This document shows positions 45,201 to 55,392 of a stretch of DNA of 64,000 nucleotides, one piece after another. A program made the position numbers and the translations under genes. The stretch comes from Galeopsis tetrahit (lineage: Eukaryota; Streptophyta; Magnoliopsida; Lamiales; Lamiaceae), in NCBI GenBank assembly GCA_963675135.1, contig OY776130.1, positions 59,057,808-59,121,807 of the forward strand, written 5' to 3'. How positions within the stretch are numbered: position 1 is the first letter of the stretch; the number at the start of each line of letters is the position of its first letter. The notes below the pieces were generated by a model. The model ran no database searches, was not told the DNA's origin, and was given only the letters and a program-made list of their open reading frames with translations.

Positions 45201-45567
45201 GTTGAATGTTTCTTGTTTTTCTGTTGTGTCCTAATCTCGTTACATGCATGCCATGCTCACACGTTTTATATATTCTACATTATTTGTTAACGGAATAATC
45301 TTATACTAAATTGCTAGAAGTATGTGACGTAAAAGTATGAACAAATTGTAATAAGATATCTGGTAACATTAATCTTGCCTCTATCACATGAATTGGTATT
45401 TCTCGTAGGTCCCAAAGGACAAAGATGAGCTCGCTGCTCTGCAGGAAAGATTGAGGAAGAGATTTCCTGTAGATGCATACAATCGAGCAAGAAAGGAGCT
45501 CGATCCCAACCGCATCCTTTCTAACAATATGCTGGACAAACTGTTTCCCAACAATGAGAGTGTGTGA
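42295..45567 (+). CDS. GLDH: L-galactono-1,4-lactone dehydrogenase, mitochondrial
   Basis: Six exons, 42295-42918, 43303-43553, 44214-44399, 44538-44955, 45044-45184 and 45409-45567, encode 592 residues. The enzyme makes ascorbate from L-galactono-1,4-lactone, passing electrons to cytochrome c at the inner mitochondrial membrane, and also assists complex I assembly. A basic presequence (MLRINNLRRSLHSLLRR) is followed by a membrane segment at about 53-69. The FAD-binding PCMH domain has VGSGLSPNGIGL at about 135-146 and QQIGGIVQVGAHGTGARLPP. The C-terminal aldonolactone oxidase domain has FWKKSEGYRVGWSD, WVSETCFPAGTL and EQRWTA, the latter carrying the Glu/Arg pair assigned to catalysis in plant enzymes. 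I chose the Met matching known plant proteins; the same frame stays open to a Met at 42226. A small inverted-repeat element lies in intron 2. Confidence 0.96.
43633..43745. mobile_element. Small inverted-repeat element in GLDH intron 2
   Basis: About 113 bp with ends GGGGATGTTTGGTT and inverted AACCAAACATCCCC. It lies 80 bp after the intron donor and has no coding capacity. Confidence 0.6.
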
Positions 45568-46016
45568 TAAACCCGAATCCTCATTCAATATGTTTCTAAC
45601 TGGTAATATTTCTTTCGCTCAAGGATTAAAATTATCTTTCCTTAAGTTGAATTGATTCGAGATGTGCATATCAGCCGGTCAATTCATAGTTGTGTTCGTT
45701 TATTATTTTTTACGGGGTGCTCATAACTGCAATAAATTGGTGTTCGAGTTTCAAACTGTTGTATACCTGAATGATGTTTTCTAATTGGTTAATAAAGGCT
45801 GTGTGCTTCGTAGTATTGGTTCATCTCGTCTTTAGTAATGACAAACAATAATAGATTTTTATTCTGTAAGACGCAGAAAATACAACTGTAGTTTTAATAT
45901 ATGTATGGGGAATTCCTGCACATATGCAGCCCCAGGTTGGCAGTACATAACACTACTATGAAGAGGATAAATGTCCGAAATAATACAAAGGTGTAGATTA
46001 CAGCATCAGTGTTCAC
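45568..46016. other. Convergent 3' region between GLDH and the CYSTM gene
   Basis: About 450 bp of 3'UTR sequence on both sides; no element or coding frame seen. Confidence 0.65.
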
Positions 46017-46385
46017 TTAGTCAAAGCATACTTCGCAAATCCAGCAGCAACATAACGCGAAGAGGCTGCACGTTAATACAAGTCAGTCTGAATTAAAGGA
46101 AAAAAGTACTTGTGTTTTATATTATGTATACTATAATCTGTGATGTAGTTTTGTGAGTGAGGGATTGATAGTGCATAGTTACCATCCCTCAAGGAAACCC
46201 CTGTCTCCCTTGGCCTTTGTTCTTGGCCCGCACTTCGTCTTCTTCGTCTTACTTGGTGGATTCTCCGTTGGATAACCTGCATGCCATTATGTAGGAAATG
46301 TGAGTTTAATTGATATAAATGGTGCGTGTGCGTCAGAGAGAAAGAGAGAAAAACCTGGAGGAGGTTGGTTTGCTTGGTTCTGCAT
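46017..46385 (-). CDS. Small CYSTM peptide (cysteine-rich transmembrane module), 57 residues
   Basis: Three short exons (46355-46385, 46183-46276, 46017-46065) join in frame to 57 codons. The product starts MQNQANQPPPGYPTENPP, has a Lys-rich middle, and ends GFLEGCLFALCCCWICEVCFD. The terminal segment is the CYSTM module: a Cys-rich, membrane-associated C-terminus after a Pro/Gly/Tyr leader. CYSTM proteins are small plasma-membrane-associated proteins linked to stress responses; WINDHOSE members act in ovule development. The second intron falls within the Gly-Cys boundary at the start of the module. The gene is too split for a long open frame. A TATA box sits at 46433-46440 and the gene converges on GLDH. 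An extra Asp after the usual final Cys-Phe is a small oddity. Confidence 0.85.
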
Positions 46386-46432
46386 TTTGGAAGATGAATG
46401 AGCTTATGAAATTAGACATATGCAACAGGGCA

Positions 46433-46440
46433 TATTTATA
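46433..46440 (-). promoter_or_regulatory. TATA box of the CYSTM gene
   Basis: TATAAATA on the minus strand, about 50 bp upstream of the start codon, followed by a leader of roughly 20-25 nt. GA and CA repeats lie just upstream. Confidence 0.6.
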
Positions 46441-46870
46441 GAGGGAGAGAGAGCACACACACACACATAATAGATAGGACTTACGCAATTAGCGTTTGAG
46501 GTTTCTAGACGGTAGACGTAACATCTTATGTAATATCGATCATCGATTTACATGTAATGCTTTTCCCACTTCACTTTCTTGAAATGTTTGCTTTCCCATT
46601 TTTTCAAAAGTCAGGAACAAGTACAAGTGTGTCAGAGATGAACTTGGCAATTGAATTGTTAATGCTAATGAAACTTGGCCAGTATTTTTTTTTTTTTTTT
46701 AAAATGTTGATTCCTTAGTGATATTAAGCCGAAAGTAAATGTGCATACATAAAAGAAAGGAAATTTGAACCCACCGAATATATTCCTGTTTTTCTTTATA
46801 GTTTATTCACAACAAACCTCTAATTTAATATGAAACGGTATATTTTAGGTTATTTTTTGTTGATTCTTTA

Positions 46871-46912
46871 GGATTAGTCGGTTCTTGGATCGGATATCGT
46901 GATATAAAAAAT
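46871..46912 (+). repeat. SINE-tail fragment abutting a Stowaway-like element
   Basis: GGATTAGTCGGTTCTTGGAT, then CGGATATCGTGATATAAAAAA, resembles the 3' end of the repeat at 57050-57249. The Stowaway element at 46914 begins immediately after the A-rich tail. Confidence 0.45.
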
Positions 46913-46913
46913 A

Positions 46914-47283
46914 CTCTCTCCGTCCAATTTTATTATTCCCACTTTTCTTTTTTGGTTGTTCAATTTTATTATGTCCATTTTCTTTTTGAAAATAATACTA
47001 TTCACACTACTTTATCTCCACCTTCCCACCATCACTTATTTACTCAAATTGCCACTAACTTTATTCATAAATAATCACTTTACCTATAAATGGACCCCAC
47101 AACATCCCATCATACCCCCAACTTATCTATTTTATACATAAACTAATCAATATTCATTAAAATTCATGCCCGGAAAAATGAGCATAATAAAATTGGACGG
47201 AATCTATTTTATACATAAATTAATCAATATTCATTAAAATTCGTGCCAGGAGAAATGAGCATAATAAAATTGGACGGAGGGAG
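46914..47283. mobile_element. Stowaway-like MITE with duplicated right end
   Basis: Ends CTCTCTCCGTCCAATTTTAT and inverted ATAAAATTGGACGGAGGGAG between TA. The right 75 bp or so (from CTATTTTATACATAAA to AAAATTGGACGGA) is present twice in tandem, giving 370 bp instead of about 295. Confidence 0.8.
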
Positions 47284-47523
47284 TATATATATATATGAAA
47301 CGGTATATTTTAGTACAGTTTCAAAATTCGATGTACTAAAATTTCAATATTTTTCAAGTATCGAAATTTTGTTACATTATCAATATGAAATTTATAATAC
47401 ATAAATTTTTTTACGGCTGTAACTCTTATCAGGTGATGTTTACTTTTGATTTTAAAAGTTAGATTTTGAATTTTAAAATTCTACTACATCCGTTTTACTT
47501 TGCTATAATTGAAACTAGGGGAT

Positions 47524-48368
47524 GTATTCAATTGAGATTCTGTTGGATTTTTTTGGACTTTAAAAAGTTTGCGGATTTAGAAAATCCATAGACTCTATGC
47601 AGAGTTTGACTTGACTTTTTTATTGATTTATATGGATTTTTATAGATTTGACAGGATTCTGAAATACACATTTTTTTATTGATTTACATGGATTTTCATA
47701 AACTACGTCCCTAAAACTAGTTAAAAAAAAATTATTGTTCATCATTATTATTCTCATCTTCATTTTCATCAAGGTTATACGCCTCATTTTTCACATAGCA
47801 TTAGCAATACTAGTTTAGTTCTCCATGCATTACCTTCAGTTCTAAATTCTAAATGGCTTTGAGAAAACAATTTCAAATTTTCCATTTTCCTCTTCCACGT
47901 TGAGATGTGGTGAATCTTGATCTTCCTTCTTTACTAAAAAAGTTATCTAATCCAACACGAGTTCCAACACCACGTAATGGGATTAAAGAAAAAACATAAT
48001 TTTAAAATACAGAGATGTAATCTTTTTCACGATAATAATGATGGTGAAGAATCTGTGATGCTTATCGAAAAACATAGTTAACAAAAGTTTTTTTTTCTTC
48101 TCTTTCAGTCTTCTAAGAGAATCCATTGAAATCTCTACTTTTTAGAAGAGATTTTGAATAGTGAAATTTATTTATATTTTTGACAGAGAATCCAACGAAA
48201 TCCATAGAGTATTAAAATCCATAGATTGTTGAATACCTAAAGATTTCTAAAGACTTTTTAAAATCCGTATTGAATACCTCAAAATTTTGAAAGACTTTTA
48301 AAAATTCGGATTGAATACCCCCAGATTTTAAAAGTCCAAAAAAATCCAACAGAATCTCAATTGAATAC
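47524..48368. mobile_element. 845-bp non-autonomous element with 43-bp terminal inverted repeats
   Basis: GTATTCAATTGAGATTCTGT continues to TTGGATTTTTTTGGACTTT at the left, with a near-perfect inverted copy at the right. Inside the right end, the phrase TTGAATACC recurs three times as subterminal repeats. No coding capacity; no target duplication was certain. The length and long inverted repeats suggest a Mutator- or hAT-type derivative. Confidence 0.75.
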
Positions 48369-48936
48369 TAAATAAATAAATCTATAAAAAAAAGTTATAC
48401 TCATGTCGTCATAAACTGAAATTTCTAATTCATTTAAAGTCTTGATTATTTGGAGCATAACCCCAAATTCATGAACTCGATTAATAAATTATATCCGAAA
48501 AGTAATAATCTAATCATAATTGAGAAATTGATAACTTAATTACAAAGCAATTTCTCAAAAAGTTAAATCAATCTCGCGTTCAATTCTTTTTCTACTTTCC
48601 ACTTTTGTTAATAACGCGTTGAGCCTTGCAACTGATGCAAGTAGGGAATATATTCTCTGAGGTGATGTTTATTTTGTATTTTGAGTGGTTTTGAAAATCA
48701 ATTTTTGTATTATTATTGAAAAAGATTATAATGATTTGAATATTATTATATAAATATAATTTTATGTTAAATAAATATGTTTGATGGATCAATTTTTAAA
48801 CGTCCCATATAATTTGCACTTCTTTTTACAAAAGAAATAACAATATTTGAAAAAGTAACCTCTTCATGGCTCTACATGCTACTACAAAGTCCAAAGTGGA
48901 ATTTAGTATAATTACTTAAAAAAAAAATTTAAAAGG

Positions 48937-50252
48937 GATTATATTTTTTTTAGTCCATTAAGTTACCACTTTTTTGAATTTAGTCCACCAGATTACCACT
49001 TTTTGAATTTAGTCCATTAAGTTTCAATTTATTTTGATTTTAGTCCAGTTACCTGCTACAGCAGGTTTAGTAGATCATTTTTTAAAACACACCCCATAAA
49101 ATGCTATACACACCCTCAATGTTAAACACACCACACTAAATTTTAAAAAACTTTTGTTATTACTATACACATCCCCCAATTCTTTCCTATTTAATAAATT
49201 ACCAAAAATAATTAAATTTAAAAAAGTCCCAATGTTAAGCACACCACACTAAAATTTAAAAAACTTTTGTTATTACTATACACACTCCAATTCTTTCCTA
49301 TTTAATAAATTACCAAAAAATAATAAAATTAAAAAAAGGTAAGAATTAAAAAAAATATAAAAAAAATAGCCTAAATCCCAAAAATTAAACAAAGTTAAAA
49401 AAATTTAATTAGTTTTGAAAATTTAGTTGATTTCTTTACTATTTTTGAAAAAATTTAATAAAAAAAAAACAACTCAATCTGAAAAATATTATTAAATTAA
49501 ATAAAAAAATTCAAAAAAATTAAAAAATCAACTAAATTTTCAAAAATAATTAAATTAATTATTTTTTTAGCTTTATTAAAATTTTGAAGATTTATGTATT
49601 TTTTTCATAGGTTTTATTTATATTTTTCATATTAATTTGAATTCTTATTTTTTTTAATTAAATTATTTTTTATAATTTATTAAACATTTTTATTATTTTA
49701 TTTAACTCTAGTTGATTTTTTAATTTTTGTGTTTAACATTTGAAACACCATGTTCATGTAATATAAAAGTAAAATAAAATAAAAATGTTTAAAACACCAA
49801 TGTTTTATTATTTGCCTTCTAACTTCTATAAAAATGTCGATAATAAGGCTAAATAAAATTTAAAAATTGTAGAAAATCAACTAAATCTTCAAAACTAATT
49901 AAATTAATTAAATTTTTGAAGATTTAGGCGATTTTTTTTATATGTTTTATGTATATTTTTTATATTTATTTGAATTCTTACTTTTTTTTAAAATTTAATT
50001 ATTTGTGGTAATTTATTAAATAGGAAAGAATTGGGGTGTGTATAGTAATAGCAAAAGTTTTTAAATTTTAGTGTGGTGTGTTTAACATTGGGGGTGTGTT
50101 TTAAAAAAATGACCTGCTAAATCTGCTATAGCAAGTAACTGGACCAAAATCAAAATAAATCGAAACTTAATGGACTAAATTCAAAAAGTGATAATCTGAT
50201 GGACTAAATTAAAAAACATGGTAACTTAATGGACTAAAAAAAATATAATCAT
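48937..50252. mobile_element. 1.3-kb foldback element with composite arms
   Basis: The outer arms read TTTAGTCCATTAAGTTACC and related TTTAGTCCA phrases, then AGTTACCTGCTACAGCAGG. The inner arms read AAAACACACCCC, then CAATGTTAAACACACCACAC, and continue to CCAATTCTTTCCTATTTAAT. All recur inverted near the right end. The inner part is related to the 23455-24482 element. The left arm has a tandem duplication of about 110 bp; the right arm lacks a 22-bp piece present in the left. Confidence 0.8.
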
Positions 50253-50413
50253 AACTTAAAATGTATCTTAATCTTACTATACAACTACAAGTGTCCAAAC
50301 CGTTAGTGGGTGTTATCCCTGGGCTTATCCTAGCCTTTTCTGATGACTATAAGGCCCAAAATAGAGGGCTTGGCCCATTAATCAATTACCTATGGTAAAA
50401 TCTAGTATGCATT

Positions 50414-50606
50414 CGAGTGCATGCTGTGCACCCTAGTCCATGTGCATTTTTCAGTTTACTGACTTACACTTTTTGGTAAATGGTGTTGCACTTTTCAATT
50501 ATTACTTATACAGTTTAATAATTGAAAAGTGCAACACCATTTATCAAAAAAGTGTAAGTCAGTAACTGAAAAGTGCAACATGGACTAGGGTGCACAACAT
50601 GCATCG
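50414..50606. repeat. Long hairpin with 90-bp arms
   Basis: Arms 50414-50503 and 50517-50606 are near-perfect inverted copies around a 13-bp loop. Outer part TGTGCACCCTAGTCCATG; inner part carries ACTGACTTACACTTTTT and GTTGCACTTTTCAATTATT. If transcribed it would form a long double-stranded RNA stem. Confidence 0.9.
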
Positions 50607-50704
50607 AGTCCATAGCCGACCAACCCATTACCTATAATTATTGCACTTAAGTTAACCAAATAAATTACAGTGTTTTTTAAAATTCCAATTTCACACACGG
50701 ATAT

Positions 50705-50824
50705 GTGATAATAGAAGGGGATGCGAAATGTGTTGTAGAGGCCATTAACTCGTCAATAACATACAATTCGGTGTTTCGAGATTATGTTCAAAGCTTGCAT
50801 AAATTATTTACCATCATTCACTAA
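50705..50824 (+). pseudogene. RNase H-like (RVT_3) domain fragment
   Basis: A short frame reads VIIEGDAKCVVEAINSSITY and continues to a stop after 39 residues. The phrase EGDAKCVVEAI is typical of the plant RNase H-like domain found in non-LTR retroelement-derived proteins. No start codon, no flanking RT domain; it is a relic. Confidence 0.6.
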
Positions 50825-53528
50825 TATTTATATTTGTTTCGTTAAAGGGATGATAACTGATGAGTCGGAATTATTGCATATTTTTGTGCTTTAATTGAAT
50901 ATTCTACGAGAATTAATTTGATATTTTATTGTGATTTCTCGACTTGTTACTTTACGTCTTCATATACTTTGATATTTTATTTTGTACTTAATTCAGGTAA
51001 AATTGAAGTATTTTGAATTTGCTCAAACTTCTCGCTTTCAAGGGAGCTCCTTTTATTGGAATGACCCTTCTACGTTTATAAATAGACTCTATGTAATAAA
51101 TTGTCATTGCATCAATAATAACTAACTTGCTTTGTGACGAAAAAGAAATGTATTTTGAACTAATTAGATTATTGGCCAAATTACACCTGAGGAAATATTA
51201 GTTCTTAGGTTGACCTCAAACAGTTTCATTTTTTTTTTTAATTATCCAACTCAAACTTAAGTTGAGGTTTTGAGCTTATCATTTCGGATTAAATGCCTTT
51301 TTTAATTGAAATTAAATATTTGTATTAATTGAGTGCAAGACTAACAAAAATAAGAAGTTCAATTCATTCATAAAAATTGATGAGAGCTCTCAAAGAAACG
51401 AGACTATAGGTTTTGGGTTACAAACCTCCCTCCATTCCCCCAATAAACTCATGTATGAATTCACTCATTTCTATAAACAACATTAAGTATTTCTCTTTTC
51501 AACAAAATTTTCCTCATTTCTTTCCACCATACCTCATCTAAATTTCTTTATATTTTTTTCTTTTCCATCTAATACTTTTAATTATTCAATATTTCTCATA
51601 TTTTTGACATACCATATATTATGTTAAAATAAATTTGATTGATGGGTAAAAATGCCTAAAGTTTTTTATTTTTTTTAAATCGATAAAAAGACATTTATTT
51701 TAAAATGGAGATTGTTTTAAAATTATTCAACTGTAGTCTGTACTTATCAAATCAAACGATTTTATCGGTTGTTACATAATTTTCCTAAATAAAACTTTGG
51801 AAATTAATTTTATTTCTTTTTTATCGCCCTATCCCATTTCACAATATGGTGGCCATTATAATAATTATTGATTTTGAGTTTTGACTTTTATCGGTCTACA
51901 TAATTGGAAAATGAATTGTTTTAAAGAAGAAAGGCTAGTCTAGCCTAGCATAGATGAGTAGATAGTTTTTACCTAAATATTCCACCCAATAAATGACTGT
52001 CGAAATCTTAAAAAAGCATTTTATGTTTTTTTTTTCTCACTTTTAGATTAAACTTGTACGGACAGCGGCTCAATTGCAGAAGAGACCACTAGGGTCTAGT
52101 GAGTAGTGGCACACGTTCAACTGCAACAAAATACGAGATTAAATATTATTTTGCAATATTGTAGAGTTTTGAAATTAAGTAAGGACTATCTAGGGTTTGG
52201 GTCCTTTGGGAATTAACAGCTCAATTTTTATTTTCATTTTAAAAGCGGTGAAAATCTAGGGTTTCAATGTTTCATACATCCAAGTTTTGAACTTTTTTTT
52301 TCACAAATTAAGAAAATTAATGTGTAATGAGTGGAGAGTAATTTTGTAAACTAAATATACATAAATTAAAGAAAATACTGGTTAATTGAATGTGAAAGAT
52401 AAGTTTTGTTTTTAGGGTGTCAAATAATTGCGAAAGGTGTATGTTGCAGAAGATGGAAGCCAACAGGTCAAGTGAAGACAAAGAGAGGAAGAAATATATT
52501 GGAAGAATCCAGAATTAGATATGACCTAATATTATAAGTTACCTAGCTACTTGTAATGTCACACTCAATGTTGCATTCATGCTAGACAACCAATCAATTT
52601 GTCTAAAGTAAAATGATATAAACCCTTTTAAAATGCACAAATTAATTAATTTTATAAGTCACACTTTCAAAACCAATCAAATTAACTTTTCTAAATATCC
52701 ACCCCCACACGGCCACACCACACACATATATGTAGATCAAATTATCGAATAATAATAAATTAATTAAGATTGATCTTCTAATCATGCGTGTATATATAAT
52801 TGTATATGGTTAAAAGATAAGAGACAGTTCATATATTTCTCACTTTTTTTTTTCTTTTTCTAATTTAAAAAAGTCCAGTGGCCTGTCCCAACAAAGTCCC
52901 AAAAGACCACTACCCCACAAGCACAAAAAACCAAAACATGCATTAATCCAATTTATATATAATGGCAATGGAATATTTAACAAACACAAATAAAACAAAT
53001 CAGTACGAATTCATATATATATAAAACTGGAAATTGATATAAATATATACCATCAATGATTGAAATCGATCGCCGACTTCATGCATGCATACGAATGCTA
53101 ATTATAAAATAATTTAAAATTTCCGAATAGGCGTTTGTTATAAATTAAATATTAAAAATTGTGATGGAGCATAAAACAAAATGGATTGACAGGGCCTTGA
53201 GAATGGCTTTGAAAAGATTGACCTCTGCCTGTGTGTGTGTCCTCTCATTTGCATTTACACCTAAAACTTCTCTTGTCCCATCACATATGTTCCTAAACCA
53301 AAAATAAATAAAATATCAAGAAAAAAACCCTTATTTAATTAGATATATGTCCCCATAAATTTAATAAATCTATTGACTTTTAATAACGTTATGATTTAAA
53401 AATTCAATTTTTCAGGCGATGAAATTAAAATAAACATTGCTTATATATATATATATGTTCAAAAGAAAAGAAGCACATAGTCTACTAATTAAAAGTTATA
53501 GAGAGAAAATGATACGTAGTTGATTAAT

Positions 53529-55233
53529 TTAATACTGATCATGGGAGGAGTGATGATGATGATGATGATGTTGATGGTGGTACATTGATGCAACTTCTCT
53601 TTGGCTGCTACTTTCTTCCCCCCCTTCACTCAATTTCCCTCCCATTTGTGCTCCAAGATTCAAATACACCATTCTTGAATCAAGATTAAGGTTACCTTGA
53701 TCCTCATTGCTCATCGACGGATAAATCGTCGTCGCCGTCGCATTCTCGTTCGCGTTCCCCTCCTCTCTTGAAATAACCATAGCCGCGGATTGGACAAGTT
53801 CGAGGCACAACCGCAACTTATTCGGCTCAATGTGGGTTAGCCCCGGGACCGCACCCTTGAACAGAAAGTCCGAAGTTAGGGTTCGGAGAACGTCCAAGGG
53901 TGTGATCCCATCAACGGTCCGAACATTCGGATCCGCGTGGTGGTCCAGAAGGACCGCCACCATATCTGGAGACACCATCTCCGCAGCCACGTGGAGTGGC
54001 GTTTTCCCCGCGGGACCCGCGGGGAAGTTCACATCGGCAGCGCCGAGCTCTAGTAGGGCTTTGACTACTTCCCTACTGCAGCTTTCCACTGCATAATGTA
54101 GGGCTAATGCCTCATCAAGATTGAGACCCTCTCCCATGACCATAAGTTTGACTAATTCGACATCGGAGGAGTCGAGGGCCCGGCGCATCCGCCGAATTTT
54201 TTGTTCGTCGAGGTCGGCGGGTGCGCCGAGGTCGTGGTGGTGGTGGAGGGCGCGGCGGGCGATGGAGGACTTGAGGCGGAGGTCTTCGATTTTGGCGACG
54301 ACGTCGATGGGGAGGTGTTTGGCTAGGATTTCCGGGGGGAGGCCGGATTTGGCTACTTGGTGGGAACAAGTGGACCATAATTGGTGCATTTCTTGCTTTC
54401 TTGAAGCTATTAGGACTTTCATTACATCCTCAATTGAAGCCTTTTCAACCATGCTAGCTAGTTGTTTCTGCAATTTAATTTAATTACACAAAATTTTAGA
54501 AAGATTTGTTGAAATGAAATGCATTAATGGATACATTTGATTTCCAGCCACAAATCCAAATGAGGAAAGTTGGTTGTTTGGGAAATTAAGATTGAATGAG
54601 ATCAGCACTGTGGGAAGACAAGACTAGAGATGAAAATAACCAAATGTAGAAACTTTTGTGTAGGAATCAAAAAGCTGGGGAAATCCAATCAAGAAATTAC
54701 ACAATATTGTTACATGAAATCAAGAAAACAATTTATATTCAATTACACTAAAAAATAATAATAATAAAATTTAGTGACAGAAATATTACCTGAGTAAGTA
54801 ACGCGAGATGTTCGACACCGAAGGATCTAGCGGCAGCGAGAGTGTCAAGAGCGAGATCAACGGCGGAGGTGCAATGCGTGTGCCAGCAGGCCCGCTCGCC
54901 ACAATTAGGACGGGGCTCATGTTTCTGAGGTACAATCGAGACATGCCCACTGTACAAGAACTGAAGCATGAGCAAGAAGACCTCATATCCGACGGAATTT
55001 ACGGGTATGACCTGGGCGTTGGGGCCACGGGGGCCCATGACGAGGCCCGGTTGGGAGTCGGGGTCGCAGAAGTATTTGCGGAAGAAGAGGCTTCGGGCGG
55101 CGAGGATGCAGCGGTGGGCGTGGACCAAACGGCCCTCGACGCTGAAAGTAACGTCGCTGAAAGCTTGGCCGTTGATTAGGAGATTCAGATAGTCGAGAGA
55201 CAGAGATCTTAACGACTCTTCTGCGGGGCTCAT
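53529..55233 (-). CDS. BOP: BLADE-ON-PETIOLE (NPR5/NPR6-type BTB-ankyrin co-activator)
   Basis: Two exons (54790-55233 and 53529-54467) encode 460 residues. The BTB/POZ domain lies at about residues 24-130 (DVTFSVEGRLVHAHRCILAARS), with the C2HC zinc-finger-like CGERACWHTHC at 111-121. After the single intron come a helical NPR-type region and ankyrin repeats (ALHYAVESCSREVVKALLELGAADVN, GKTPLHVAAEMVSPDMVAVLLDHHADPN). The C-terminus ends in a His run just before HSSHDQY. BOP proteins are nuclear and cytoplasmic co-factors that bind TGA transcription factors and control leaf base, floral organ number and abscission. The short N-terminus and lack of NPR1-type C-terminal NLS support the BOP clade. 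A probable TATA-like TATTTAAA lies near 55283-55292, and a 19-G run is about 140 bp upstream of the ATG. Confidence 0.95.
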
Positions 55234-55373
55234 TTTTTCTGTAGTAGTTGAAGGAAAATAGGGAATTGATGATGGTGTGATTTTAAATAGGGAATTGGGT
55301 TTGTGTTTTCATCAACGATCAACTGTTGTTATTTCTTGTTACCCTGCTGCTATATGGTGTTTAGAGAGAGAGA

Positions 55374-55392
55374 GGGGGGGGGGGGGGGGGGG
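55374..55392. repeat. Poly(G) run upstream of BOP
   Basis: Nineteen consecutive G on the plus strand (poly(C) on the BOP sense strand), preceded by a GA repeat. Length could be unreliable in the assembly. It can form G-quadruplex-type structure in principle. Confidence 0.9.

Larger units (their letters stand above)
46386..53528. other. Repeat-rich intergenic region between CYSTM and BOP genes
   Basis: Seven kilobases with no host gene I can support. It contains a Stowaway-like element, two large inverted-repeat elements, a long hairpin and an RNase H-like relic, listed separately. 50830-53500 is AT-rich. A purine-rich stretch near 52450-52520 could encode 21 codons after an AG acceptor but is not recognisable. 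Confidence 0.6.

Noticed and set aside
52440..52520. Small exon reading KMEANRSSEDKERKKYIGRI
   Set aside because: An AG acceptor precedes it, but no upstream exon or known family was found; it may be chance in a purine-rich stretch.
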